The notes under the pieces: generated by a model
Databases searched by the model: none
Told to the model about the DNA's origin: nothing
The model's input: the letters and a program-made list of their open reading frames with translations, nothing else
Shown here: one piece after another, positions 48,396 to 57,980 of the stretch
Numbering within the stretch: position 1 is the stretch's first letter
Layout: each line of letters begins with the position of its first letter
Translations under genes and position numbers: made by a program
Source of the DNA: Propionivibrio dicarboxylicus
GTDB lineage: Bacteria; Pseudomonadota; Gammaproteobacteria; Burkholderiales; Rhodocyclaceae
Length of the DNA: 64,000 nucleotides
Assembly: GCA_945902805.1 (NCBI GenBank)
Contig: CAMDMZ010000021.1
Location: forward strand, 1 to 64,000
Direction of reading: 5' to 3'

Positions 48396-51083
48396 TTGCC
48401 AAAAATCGGGGATTCCGAATCCTGGCACAGCCTCGCCGCTGAGCGTGTCACCGCCCACCTCGAGGTCGATCCGGCGGTCGGCCTGAGTGACGACGAAGCG
48501 GCCCGTCGTCTGCTCACCTACGGCGAGAATCGTCCCACGGTCAGTGGCGGTCGCAGCATCTTTTCACGCCTCGCCGATCAGGTCATCCAGCCATTGGTAT
48601 TGGTCCTGATCGGCTCCGGAACGATCACGACGTTTCTTGGCGAATGGATCGATGCCAGCGTGATTTTCGGCGTCGTGGTGGTCAATGCCCTGATCGGCTT
48701 CTTTCAGGAAGGCAAGGCCGAGGCGGCGCTGGCAGCGCTGGCGCGCGCGGTTGCGACCGACGTCACTGTCTTGCGCGGTGGCATGCGACGGCGCATGGAT
48801 GCGACCGGCCTGGTACCGGGCGACATTGTCTGGCTGGCCGCTGGCGACAGGATTCCCGCCGATTTGCGTCTGCTCGGTGGCCGCCAGTTGCGCACCGTGG
48901 AAGCCGCACTCACCGGCGAAGCGGCGCCAGTCGATAAACACAGCGAAACCTTGTCCACCGATACGTCTTTGGCGGACCGACGCAACATGGCCTATGCCGG
49001 CACCGCCCTGGTCGCCGGGAGTGGCTACGGTGTGGTGATCGGCACCGGCAACCAGACCGAGACGGGCCGCATCTCGACGCTGATCGCGGCGGCGCCAGAC
49101 ATGGCGACACCGCTCACGCGCAAGATGGCCGAATTTGCCAATCTGCTGCTGTGGGTCATTCTCGGATTGGCGTCGCTGACCATGCTGATCGGCTGGCTGC
49201 GCGGCGGACAGTTGTTCGACCTCTTCATCGCGGCGGTTGCGCTCGCCGTCGGGGCCATTCCCGAAGGTTTGCCGGCGGCGATGACCATCACGCTGGCGAT
49301 TGGCGTGTCACGCATGGCGAAGCGCCGCGCCATTATCCGCCGCTTGCCGGCGGTGGAAACCCTGGGCAGCACCACGGTGATCTGTTCCGACAAAACCGGT
49401 ACCTTGACCGATAACGCGATGACGGTGACCGAACTCTGGGCTGGCGGCACCGCTATCGAGGTAACGGGTCTGGGTTATGTGCCGGATGGAAAAGTCGGCG
49501 CTGGCGAGACGGCGGCGCCACAAATCAATCCCGCATTGCGCGAAACCCTGCTCGCCGGTGTGCTCTGCAACGATGCCACGCTGCGCCATGAAGCGCGCCA
49601 CTGGCACATCACCGGCGATCCGACTGAAGCTGCCTTGCTGGTGGTGGCGCGCAAGTCCGGGCAGGATGAAGGCACGCTGCGCACGCTGTTTCCGCGAACC
49701 GATGAATTGCCGTTTGATGCCACGCGACAAACCATGGCCACGCAACACAGTGTCGAAGGCAATCCGGTGCTGTATCTCAAAGGGGCGCTGGAACGCGTAT
49801 TGCCGGCGTGCCGCACCATGCTTGATGAGCGTGGCAACGAGGTCTTGATTGCGCCGCCCGTGATCGAAGCGATTGGCGACATGATGGCGGCGCGTGGCCT
49901 GCGGGTGCTGGCGCTGGCGCGACGGCCGATGGCAGTGGCTGAGTTGCTGACCGAGGCGACGCCGGCCAGCGGCCTGATTTTTCTCGGTCTCGTCGGCATG
50001 CTTGACCCGCCGCGTCCGCGCGCCATGGCGGCGGTCAAGGCCTGTCATGCGGCCGGCATCAAGGTCAAAATGATCACCGGCGACCATGCCGCTACGGCCA
50101 CCGCAATCGCCGGGAAAATCGGCATCGGACACGCCAAGCAGGCCGCCATTAGCGGGCGCGAACTGGCGCAAATGGACGATGCGGCGTTGCAGGAGGCGGC
50201 ACAGACTCACGATGTCTTTGCCCGCGTCGAACCCGAACAAAAATTGCGTCTGGTGCGTGCGCTGCAAGCACGCGGCGAAGTCGTGGCGATGACGGGTGAC
50301 GGCGTGAATGATGCACCGGCGTTGAAGTCCGCCGACATTGGCATCGCCATGGGCCTTGCCGGCACCGACGTCGCTAAGGAGGCAGCGGCGATGGTGCTGA
50401 CCGATGACAACTTCGCCACCATCGAAGCCGCGATCGAAGAGGGGCGCGGCATCTATGACAATCTGGTGAAGTTCATTACCTGGACCTTGCCGACCAACAT
50501 CGGCGAGGGCCTGGTCATTCTCGCCGCCATTGTTGCCGGTGTCACCTTGCCGATTACTCCGCTGCAGATCCTGTGGATCAACATGACCACCGCCGTCTTG
50601 CTCGGCCTGCCGCTGGCGTTCGAGCCGGCCGAGGCCGGCATCATGCGGCGGCCGCCACGACCGCCGGGGCAAGCGATTCTGGATGCCGTGCTGATCGAGC
50701 GCATCGTATTGGTCGGTGCGCTGATGCTGGCTGGCTCGTTCGGCCTCTTCATGATCGCCCTACAAAATGGTGAAAGCATGGCGGTTGCACGCACCATCGC
50801 GGTCAATGTCTTTGTCGCCATTGAAATTGTTTACCTGTTCAATTGCCGGAGTCTGCGAAAGCCGGCTCTTTCCTTGGCGCCATTTTCCAATCCGTGGGTG
50901 TGGTGGGGCGTCGGCGCGATGGCCGTGCTGCAAGCCGGATTGACCTACTGGGCACCGCTTAACGCGGTGTTCGCTACCGCACCGATCGATGCCAGGGCAT
51001 GGTTGCAAATCGCAGCCGTTGCCACGCTCGCCTTCCTGATTGTCGAAGGCGAGAAATTTGTGCGTCGTCGGCCATCCGTCTAA
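48396..51083 (+). CDS. Cation-translocating P-type ATPase
   Basis: CSDKTGTLTDNAMTVTE, MVTGDG/AMTGDGVNDAPALKSADIGIAMG; TTG start abutting cphA TGA. Confidence 0.92.
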   Translation: MPKIGDSESWHSLAAERVTAHLEVDPAVGLSDDEAARRLLTYGENRPTVSGGRSIFSRLADQVIQPLVLVLIGSGTITTFLGEWIDASVIFGVVVVNALIGFFQEGKAEAALAALARAVATDVTVLRGGMRRRMDATGLVPGDIVWLAAGDRIPADLRLLGGRQLRTVEAALTGEAAPVDKHSETLSTDTSLADRRNMAYAGTALVAGSGYGVVIGTGNQTETGRISTLIAAAPDMATPLTRKMAEFANLLLWVILGLASLTMLIGWLRGGQLFDLFIAAVALAVGAIPEGLPAAMTITLAIGVSRMAKRRAIIRRLPAVETLGSTTVICSDKTGTLTDNAMTVTELWAGGTAIEVTGLGYVPDGKVGAGETAAPQINPALRETLLAGVLCNDATLRHEARHWHITGDPTEAALLVVARKSGQDEGTLRTLFPRTDELPFDATRQTMATQHSVEGNPVLYLKGALERVLPACRTMLDERGNEVLIAPPVIEAIGDMMAARGLRVLALARRPMAVAELLTEATPASGLIFLGLVGMLDPPRPRAMAAVKACHAAGIKVKMITGDHAATATAIAGKIGIGHAKQAAISGRELAQMDDAALQEAAQTHDVFARVEPEQKLRLVRALQARGEVVAMTGDGVNDAPALKSADIGIAMGLAGTDVAKEAAAMVLTDDNFATIEAAIEEGRGIYDNLVKFITWTLPTNIGEGLVILAAIVAGVTLPITPLQILWINMTTAVLLGLPLAFEPAEAGIMRRPPRPPGQAILDAVLIERIVLVGALMLAGSFGLFMIALQNGESMAVARTIAVNVFVAIEIVYLFNCRSLRKPALSLAPFSNPWVWWGVGAMAVLQAGLTYWAPLNAVFATAPIDARAWLQIAAVATLAFLIVEGEKFVRRRPSV
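49489..49513 (-). repeat. 25-nt dispersed repeat copy 9, inside P-type ATPase gene
   Basis: GCCGTCTCGCCAGCGCCGACTTTTC on minus strand; sense encodes KVGAGETA. Confidence 0.85.
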
Positions 51084-51117
51084 AGTTACTCGTTCTTTTC
51101 CGCAGTCCAGTCAACTT

Positions 51118-52077
51118 ATGCTCGATACCTTTTCCTTACTGTTGAAAACCGATTTCCCGGCCCTGCAACGGACCCGGCTGGATACCTTGCAGGCCAATCT
51201 GGGCTACCGCTGCAACCAGTCGTGCCTGCATTGTCATGTCGCGGCGAGTCCCAGGCGGACCGAAGAAATGTCATGGGAAGCCATGGAACTTCTATTGCAG
51301 TTTGTCCAGCGGCAAGGTGTTGCCACGCTCGATCTGACCGGTGGCGCACCGGAGCTCAACCCGCATTTTCGTCGTCTCGTACTGGCGGCCCGTGCTCAGG
51401 GATTGAAGGTCATGGATCGTTGTAACCTGACCATCCTGAATGAGCCGGGACAGGAAGGTCTGGCCAATTTTCTCGCGGAAAATGAGGTCGAAATTGTTGC
51501 CTCCATGCCCTGTTATCTTGAAGAGAACGTCAATCGGCAGCGAGGCGACGGCGTGTTCGAGTCGAGCCTCGCCGGCCTGCGCCAGCTAAATGCTCTGGGA
51601 TACGGCGTGACGGGCAGCGGCCGGGTGTTGAACTTGGTCTACAACCCCGCCGGCCCGAGCTTGCCACCTGATCAGGTCAAACTGGAGGTCGCCTACAAGG
51701 AGCAGTTGGCGAGCCGCTACGGCATCGTTTTCAACCAACTCTACGCCCTCGCCAATATGCCAATCCAGCGCTTTGGCAGCCAGCTTGTCGCAAACGACGG
51801 GTTTCACCACTACATGGGTTTGCTCAAGGCGGCGCACCGCGACGACAACCTGGCCGGCGTGATGTGCAAATCCCTGATCTCGGTCAACTGGCAGGGCTTC
51901 GTGTACGACTGCGACTTCAACCAGATGCTTGGCCTGCCCTTGGGCGAGGCGAGTGCTCCGGTGCCGCTGGCGGACTTGTTGGCAACTGAATTCGACGGTC
52001 TGCCCATTCGTGTCGCCGATCACTGCTATGGCTGCACGGCCGGGCAAGGAAGCAGTTGCGGGGGGGCGTTGGGTTAG
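51118..52077 (+). CDS. arsS: Arsenosugar biosynthesis radical SAM protein ArsS
   Basis: NLGYRCNQSCLHCHVAASPRRTE, DLTGGAPELNPHFRRLV, C-terminal HCYGCTAGQGSSCGGALG. Confidence 0.92.
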   Translation: MLDTFSLLLKTDFPALQRTRLDTLQANLGYRCNQSCLHCHVAASPRRTEEMSWEAMELLLQFVQRQGVATLDLTGGAPELNPHFRRLVLAARAQGLKVMDRCNLTILNEPGQEGLANFLAENEVEIVASMPCYLEENVNRQRGDGVFESSLAGLRQLNALGYGVTGSGRVLNLVYNPAGPSLPPDQVKLEVAYKEQLASRYGIVFNQLYALANMPIQRFGSQLVANDGFHHYMGLLKAAHRDDNLAGVMCKSLISVNWQGFVYDCDFNQMLGLPLGEASAPVPLADLLATEFDGLPIRVADHCYGCTAGQGSSCGGALG

Positions 52078-52157
52078 CATTCCGGCATGGCAGTGGTCGC
52101 CTGACTTCTTGTTGAGTGTCCCGTTACACTTTCGTCTCGTTATCCGAAGGAGAGTTC

Positions 52158-52841
52158 ATGTCCAATCAGATTCTTTCCGGCAAACGGGTGCTCATCACCC
52201 ACGCCGATGCGTTCATGGGGCCTGTCCTGTGTGAGGTGTTCACCAATCACGGTGCCACGGTGATTTCCAGTACTGATCCACTCATCGCTGCCGATGCGCC
52301 GGCTTCCATCATTGCCGACGCGGGGCAGGTTGATGTCCTCGTTGCCAATTTGGCGATACCGGCACCGAGCACTTCGGCCACGGAAGCGTCAGACGAAGAA
52401 TGGGACGATACCTTTGCTGCCCTGGTGAATCCCCTGCCTCGGTTGTTCCGCGCTGTCTTGCCAGCCATGATAGCGAGGCGTGCGGGCAAGATCCTCGTCA
52501 TGGGTAGCGCATCAGCATTGCGCGGGATGAAACGTGCCTCGACCTACAGCGCGGCACGTGGCGCCCAGCTTGCCTATGTGCAGGCGGTTGGCGTGGAGGT
52601 CGCTGCGCACAATGTTCAGGTGAATGCAATCGCGCAGAACTTCGTCGATAACCCGACCTACTTTCCGCCCGAAGTGCAGAGCAATCCAAAGTTTCAGGAG
52701 CGCCTGAAGCGTGAGGTTCCGCTGGGGCGCCTTGTTGGCGCGAAGGAAGACGCTGAATTTGCTGCCTACCTTTGCAGCGAAGCGGCGAACTGCTTTGTCG
52801 GGCAAGTGTTTCCGGTTTGCGGCGGCTGGGTGGTGCGATAG
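52158..52841 (+). CDS. SDR family oxidoreductase
   Basis: KRVLITHADAFMGPVLCEVF, SASALRGMKRASTYSAARGAQLAYVQ (YSAAR in the YxxxK position), AAYLCSEAANCFVGQVFPVCGGWV. Confidence 0.88.
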   Translation: MSNQILSGKRVLITHADAFMGPVLCEVFTNHGATVISSTDPLIAADAPASIIADAGQVDVLVANLAIPAPSTSATEASDEEWDDTFAALVNPLPRLFRAVLPAMIARRAGKILVMGSASALRGMKRASTYSAARGAQLAYVQAVGVEVAAHNVQVNAIAQNFVDNPTYFPPEVQSNPKFQERLKREVPLGRLVGAKEDAEFAAYLCSEAANCFVGQVFPVCGGWVVR

Positions 52842-52851
52842 CGAACCGGGC

Positions 52852-52876
52852 AATAAGTCGGTGCTGGCGGGACGGC
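52852..52876 (-). repeat. 25-nt dispersed repeat copy 10
   Basis: GCCGTCCCGCCAGCACCGACTTATT on minus strand; 10 bp after SDR stop. Confidence 0.88.
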
Positions 52877-52909
52877 GCGTTTTTTCAATTGAACTCGGAA
52901 CTCTGAGTC

Positions 52910-53629
52910 GTGCGCCCATTCACTGATCTCACCATCATCGTTCCGGTGCTGAACGAAGCCAATGGCATTGTTGTTGCCTTGCAGGCGCTGGTGCCGCTGC
53001 GCCGGCAGGGCGCGGAAGTGATCGTCGTCGATGGTGGCAGCAGCGACGCGACACTGGAATTGGTGACATCACTGGCCGATCATGTACTGACGGCACCGCG
53101 CGGCCGGGCCAGCCAAATGAATGCTGGCGCTGCACTTGCCCAGGGTCGGGTGTTGTTGTTCCTGCATGCCGACACGGTATTGCCTGACGATGCTGATCAC
53201 TTCGTCAGGCAGATTCTTGAGCTGATTGACCGGGACCGTTCGAGACGCCAATGGGGTCGCTTCGATGTGCGTATCGCCGGCCGCTCGCCCTGGCTGCGGT
53301 TAGTGGCGACGATGATGAACTGGCGCTCGCGACTCACCGGTATCGCTACCGGCGACCAGGCGATGTTCGTCTCGCGATCCGCTTTTCAGCATGTCGGCGG
53401 CTTTCCCGATATTTCCCTGATGGAAGATATCGCGCTTTCGACCTTACTCCTGAAGGTGTCGCGGCCGGTGTGTCTTGCCGCCCGTGTCACCACTTCCGGG
53501 CGTCGCTGGGAGACGCATGGCGTGTGGCGCACCATCGTCTTCATGGCTTGGCTGCGCTTGCGATATTTTTTCGGCGCCGATCCCCATTGCCTGGCCATCG
53601 AGTACGGTTATGCACCGCCCGACCCCTGA
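52910..53629 (+). CDS. Glycosyltransferase family 2 (TIGR04283-like, arsenosugar cluster)
   Basis: TIIVPVLNEANGIVVALQAL, VDGGSSDATLELV, APRGRASQMNAGAALAQGRVLLFLHADT; GTG start. Confidence 0.9.
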   Translation: MRPFTDLTIIVPVLNEANGIVVALQALVPLRRQGAEVIVVDGGSSDATLELVTSLADHVLTAPRGRASQMNAGAALAQGRVLLFLHADTVLPDDADHFVRQILELIDRDRSRRQWGRFDVRIAGRSPWLRLVATMMNWRSRLTGIATGDQAMFVSRSAFQHVGGFPDISLMEDIALSTLLLKVSRPVCLAARVTTSGRRWETHGVWRTIVFMAWLRLRYFFGADPHCLAIEYGYAPPDP

Positions 53630-54263
53630 TACGGTGCCCCGCATCGGCGTCGCGATCCTGGCCAAAGCGCCGATTACCGGCTACGCCAAGACCCGGCTGA
53701 TTGCGATGCTGGGCGCACAGGGAGCGGCCGATTTGCAGCGTTGGCTGCTGCAGCGGACCATCGCCACAGCGTTGGCGGCAGATGTCGGTCCGGTGACGCT
53801 GTGGTGCGCTGGTGACATGCAGCATCCCGATGCCGCCCTTTGTCGTACCTTTGCGGCGGTGACGTTACGACAACAACCGGAAGGTGACCTTGGCACACGC
53901 ATGCTGGCGGCAGTGGCCGAATCGCCGACAGCGGGGGGGCTGGTTATCGGCACCGACTGCCCGGTACTCACGTCCGCGCATCTGCGTGCGGCGGCGAAGA
54001 GTCTGCGGACATCGGATGCAGTCGTTTTGCCCGCCGAGGACGGTGGTTATGTGCTGATCGGCATGCGCGAGCCCATCGCCGGTGCCTTTGCCGGCGTCGA
54101 TTGGGGTACCGAGAGTGTCATGGCGCAAACCCGCGAGCGTCTTGCCGCGCTCGGTCGGCGTTGGGAAGAACCCGTGACCCTTTGGGATGTCGATCGTCCC
54201 GCCGATCTTGAGCGGCTTTCAACGGTCTTTCCGGATTGGGTTCGGGCATTGACGGTTGTGTAG
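53610..54263 (+). CDS. DUF2064/TIGR04282-like arsenosugar biosynthesis glycosyltransferase
   Basis: GVAILAKAPITGYAKTRLIAMLG, VIGTDCPVLTSAHL, VVLPAEDGGYVLIGM. Confidence 0.9.
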   Translation: MHRPTPDTVPRIGVAILAKAPITGYAKTRLIAMLGAQGAADLQRWLLQRTIATALAADVGPVTLWCAGDMQHPDAALCRTFAAVTLRQQPEGDLGTRMLAAVAESPTAGGLVIGTDCPVLTSAHLRAAAKSLRTSDAVVLPAEDGGYVLIGMREPIAGAFAGVDWGTESVMAQTRERLAALGRRWEEPVTLWDVDRPADLERLSTVFPDWVRALTVV

Positions 54264-54392
54264 CTTGCTGCGGTCGGAGAGCAACAATATTTTCGGCAAC
54301 CATAATTGACACGATGTGTTGCAGGCCCTAGGATGGAAAGCGCAGTGTCGATGGAAAAATGTTCTTTATTACTAAAGGCATAGACTGACGTA

Positions 54393-55289
54393 GTGGAAGA
54401 CTTGACCACGCTCGCCGCTGTACCAATGCCTACCGAGAAGATCATGCCCACCGACATCAGCAACTACGAAAGTATCCTCAAAGACCTGTCGATTCCTCCG
54501 CGTCCGGAAGCGCTGACGCGCATCTTTGCCGAAATGAGCCAGGACGATCCGGACCTCAACCGGGTTGGCAAGATTGTCCAATCTGATCCGGCCATGACCG
54601 CCGGCGTTTTGCAGGTCGCGAATTCGCCGCTGCTGGGGCTCAACCGAAAAGTTGGCAGTATTTCCCAGGCACTCAGTCTGCTGGGACTGAAGAATATTTC
54701 GAACATCGCCACCGGCGTTGCGATTCGTCAGTCGCTCAAAGGCGGCGGGGACGGCAAGGCGTTTCAGTCGTTCTGGGATGCGGCCGAAAAAACTGCGTTG
54801 ATCAGTGCCTATCTCGCCACCCAGTTACGCGGCATTGCATCGGACGTCGCATTTACCTTTGGCTTGTTTCATGACTGCGGCGTGCCGTTGCTGATGATGC
54901 GTTTCCCGCGCTACAAGGCCACCCTGGCGAAAGCAAAGACGCAGGGAAGTGGCGACTTCACGACGATCGAGGAAGATGACACCGGTACCAGTCACTCGAT
55001 TCTGGGCTACTTCCTGGCCAAGTCATGGGGTCTGCCGGATGAACTGTGTCAGGGGGTGTTGCTGCATCACGACCTGAGCGCCTTCAGGGACAAACACACG
55101 CCGGGTGGGGTACGCAATCTGATCGGTCTGGTTCATTTGGCGGAATATATGCAGAGTCGGGTGATGGGCAATTCCGGTGATGCTGACTGGATTCAGTTTG
55201 AAGAACCGATCATGGAACACTTCGGGCTCGGCGAAGAAGATGTTGCCAATCTCAGTGACGCCATCGCCGAGGCATTGCACATCCATTAG
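54393..55289 (+). CDS. HDOD domain-containing protein
   Basis: [52 protein letters not shown]. Confidence 0.93.
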   Translation: MEDLTTLAAVPMPTEKIMPTDISNYESILKDLSIPPRPEALTRIFAEMSQDDPDLNRVGKIVQSDPAMTAGVLQVANSPLLGLNRKVGSISQALSLLGLKNISNIATGVAIRQSLKGGGDGKAFQSFWDAAEKTALISAYLATQLRGIASDVAFTFGLFHDCGVPLLMMRFPRYKATLAKAKTQGSGDFTTIEEDDTGTSHSILGYFLAKSWGLPDELCQGVLLHHDLSAFRDKHTPGGVRNLIGLVHLAEYMQSRVMGNSGDADWIQFEEPIMEHFGLGEEDVANLSDAIAEALHIH

Positions 55290-56401
55290 CCGCCATTGAC
55301 CAGCGCCGCCACGCTGTCGGCAATCGCCAGGCAGGCCGTCAATCCGGGCGATTCGATACCGAACAGATTGACCAGGCCCGGTACCCCGTGGGTAGGTGGA
55401 CCCTGGATCAGGAAGTCCGCCGCACTGTCCTGTGCGCCGGCGATCTTTGGGCGAATTCCGGCAAAGGCTGGAGTGAGCGCTTCATCCGGCAATTCGGGCC
55501 AGTAGCGACGCACTGCACGGTAGAACCCTGCGGCGCGCGCCGGATCAATGCTGTAGTCGGGTTCGGCAATCCATTCCACATCGGGACCGAAACGCGCCTG
55601 ACCACCAAGGTCAAGGGTGAGATGCACGCCGAGTCCGCCGGGTTCCGGTAGCGGATAGATCAGGTGTGAAAACGGCGGGCGCCCGGTGAGCGCGAAGTAG
55701 TTGCCCTTGGAGTAGTAGCGGGTTGGAACATGTGTCGACGGAAAGCCGTCGAACGTGGTGGCGACCTGCGGCGCTGAAAGTCCGGCGGCGTTGATCACGA
55801 TTCCGGCCATGAGTTGCGTCCCGTGGCCACTGGCTGTGCCGCCGATGTCGAGCGCGATGCCGTCTGAGGTGATGCGGCCACGGCGCAGTGGGCTGCGCAG
55901 GGCGAGCACTGCACCATCGCGCTCGGCATCGCCGAGTAAGGCCAGCATCAGGCCGTGGCTATCGATGATGCCGGTGGTGGGTGACAGCAGGGCGGCAGTG
56001 CAGTGCAGCGCGGGTTCGAGTGCCAGCGCCTGATCAGCGTTGAGCCACCGCAGCTCGGTCAGACCGTTGGCGCACCCTTGTTCCTGCAGCGCCAGCAGCC
56101 GGACCTCCTGGTCCGGTGATGTGGCGACAATCAGCTTGCCGCAGCGTCGGTGGCTCACGCCATGCGATTGGCAAAACACGTAGAGCGACCGATTGCCCGC
56201 CACGCACAGTTGCGCTTTTTGCGAGCCGGTCGGGTAATACAGCCCGGCGTGGATGACTTCGCTGTTGCGTGCGCTGGTTTCAGTGCCAAAAGCATCGTGG
56301 CGTTCGAGGATAAGGGTTTCGAGACCCTGTTGCGCCAGGGCGCGGGCGCAGGCCAGGCCGACCACGCCGGCGCCGATGACGACCGCGTCAATCTGGTCCA
56401 T
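55286..56401 (-). CDS. NAD(P)/FAD-dependent oxidoreductase (L-2-hydroxyglutarate oxidase-like)
   Basis: [57 protein letters not shown]. Confidence 0.92.
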   Translation of the reverse strand: MDQIDAVVIGAGVVGLACARALAQQGLETLILERHDAFGTETSARNSEVIHAGLYYPTGSQKAQLCVAGNRSLYVFCQSHGVSHRRCGKLIVATSPDQEVRLLALQEQGCANGLTELRWLNADQALALEPALHCTAALLSPTTGIIDSHGLMLALLGDAERDGAVLALRSPLRRGRITSDGIALDIGGTASGHGTQLMAGIVINAAGLSAPQVATTFDGFPSTHVPTRYYSKGNYFALTGRPPFSHLIYPLPEPGGLGVHLTLDLGGQARFGPDVEWIAEPDYSIDPARAAGFYRAVRRYWPELPDEALTPAFAGIRPKIAGAQDSAADFLIQGPPTHGVPGLVNLFGIESPGLTACLAIADSVAALVNGG

Positions 56402-57593
56402 CGTCTTCATCCAACCAGGCCAGGATTTGCTGGTAAACCCGGGGATCGTTGAGCAGGCCCATGTGGCTGACACTGCCCAGGCGCACACTACAGCTATCGC
56501 CCTCGCCCTCGGGTTCGTGGGCGGTGGCGCTTTCGGGGGTAACCAGGCCATCGCCAACCAGCTTGCTGAGTGGGCTTTCCGGGTCATCACTCAGGCTGCC
56601 GCCGATGAAGCGCCAGGCCACATGTGATGTGCATTCGTGGCGCCCAGGGCCATGGCGCAGATCCTGGATGCCCTGGCTGCGTTTGGCGGCGAATCGTGCC
56701 AGCGGCGCCGTGATGGGAGACAGGCTCAGTGCCGCGGTGGTGAACTGGCCCAGGCGTTCGACCGGCGAGCCCAGATGGGGCGTGCCGAGACAGATCACCT
56801 TGCGAAGTGTTTGCGGCCACGTGCAACCCGCCGCGACGCCTTGCGTGAATGCGCTGCGGGTGAGCAAGCCGCCCATGCTGTGGCTGATGATCAGCAGTTC
56901 GGCGACGGGGTGTGGCCAGGCCGCGAGCAGTTCCTCAAGCAGTTCGGACAGTTGCTGGCCGTTGTCATCAATCGGCAAGCCGGTGTTGTAGCGCAGCTCT
57001 AGGCAGGTGTAGCGGGTGTCGGCGGCAAGGCGGCGCGGGATGTCGGTCGCCATGGGATCGGCTTTGATGTCTGCCTGCCAGCACTGCTCGTTGCAGCCCA
57101 GACCATGGACGAAGAGACAAAGGCGCTCGCCCTTCTGAGGCCAGACCTGGCCGAGCGCGGCGCGCGTGAGCGCGACCGGATGACCGTTTTGATATAGCGC
57201 CATGGTGATGGCCAGCACACTGCCGCTATCGGCTAGATGGTCGCCAAAAGCACCGTTGATGGCACTGCGCAGATTGCTTGCCAGGCGGCTCGGTGGTGCC
57301 GCGTTGGCGGCCGGCGGAACGCGTTTTTCCAGCGCCGCAGCGACATCGAGTAGCCCGCCGCCGCCATGGTGGATGGCGGCGTAGACGCCGGACGTAATCG
57401 CGTTGTGCACTGTTTCGACGACGGCGGCGGTGCCGCTGACGGCGGGAATCTTGCGCAACACATCGAAGGCGGTATTGGCTATGGCACCGTGGATCTCCTG
57501 CACGCGCGCGGCACCTTCCTGCAACGCGATCTTGGCCGTCGCACTGTAGCCACGGCTGCCGGGTTCTGCGGGTTTGGGCTTCTTCGAGTTCAT
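56388..57593 (-). CDS. Alpha/beta hydrolase (PGAP1/lipase-like)
   Basis: [47 protein letters not shown]. Confidence 0.88.
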   Translation of the reverse strand: MNSKKPKPAEPGSRGYSATAKIALQEGAARVQEIHGAIANTAFDVLRKIPAVSGTAAVVETVHNAITSGVYAAIHHGGGGLLDVAAALEKRVPPAANAAPPSRLASNLRSAINGAFGDHLADSGSVLAITMALYQNGHPVALTRAALGQVWPQKGERLCLFVHGLGCNEQCWQADIKADPMATDIPRRLAADTRYTCLELRYNTGLPIDDNGQQLSELLEELLAAWPHPVAELLIISHSMGGLLTRSAFTQGVAAGCTWPQTLRKVICLGTPHLGSPVERLGQFTTAALSLSPITAPLARFAAKRSQGIQDLRHGPGRHECTSHVAWRFIGGSLSDDPESPLSKLVGDGLVTPESATAHEPEGEGDSCSVRLGSVSHMGLLNDPRVYQQILAWLDEDDGPD

Positions 57594-57610
57594 TTGGCTT
57601 GGGACGCCAT

Positions 57611-57970
57611 CTATGGCGCCGTCTCGCCAGCGCGGACTTTTTCGGCAGTCACCTGGGCATCGTGTTCGGCCCACAGCGCGCGGGCGAAGATTTTCCAGAT
57701 TGGGCCGCCGTGGCTGAGAATGTCGTCCCGGGCGCTTTCTGTCATGACGCGCAACATCAGCTGGGCAATGCCATAGAGATCCAGGCGCGCCATTTGTTCC
57801 GGATCGTGGCGGTCGCAATCCATCACGGCCGGTTTGCAGTGCAGCGCGGCGCAGGCGATTTCGCGGACCTGGATGGCATTGTTCCAGTCGATATTGAGGG
57901 CGATGCCCTTGCGCTGAAGTTGGAGTTCAAGCTCGGCCGTCTCGCGATCGTAATTTTCGAAGCCACTCAT
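57611..57970 (-). CDS. Conserved hypothetical protein
   Basis: MSGFENYDRETAELELQLQRKGIALNIDWNN...; C-terminus encoded by the dispersed repeat. Confidence 0.7.
   Translation of the reverse strand: MSGFENYDRETAELELQLQRKGIALNIDWNNAIQVREIACAALHCKPAVMDCDRHDPEQMARLDLYGIAQLMLRVMTESARDDILSHGGPIWKIFARALWAEHDAQVTAEKVRAGETAP
57618..57642 (+). repeat. 25-nt dispersed repeat copy 11, at the 3' end of a CDS
   Basis: GCCGTCTCGCCAGCGCGGACTTTTT; sense strand of CDS reads KVRAGETAP-stop. Confidence 0.85.
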
Positions 57971-57980
57971 GGGAGCCCTC

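Noticed and set aside
49308-50672. 454-aa minus-strand ORF antisense to the P-type ATPase
   Set aside because: Shadow ORF of a conserved ATPase.
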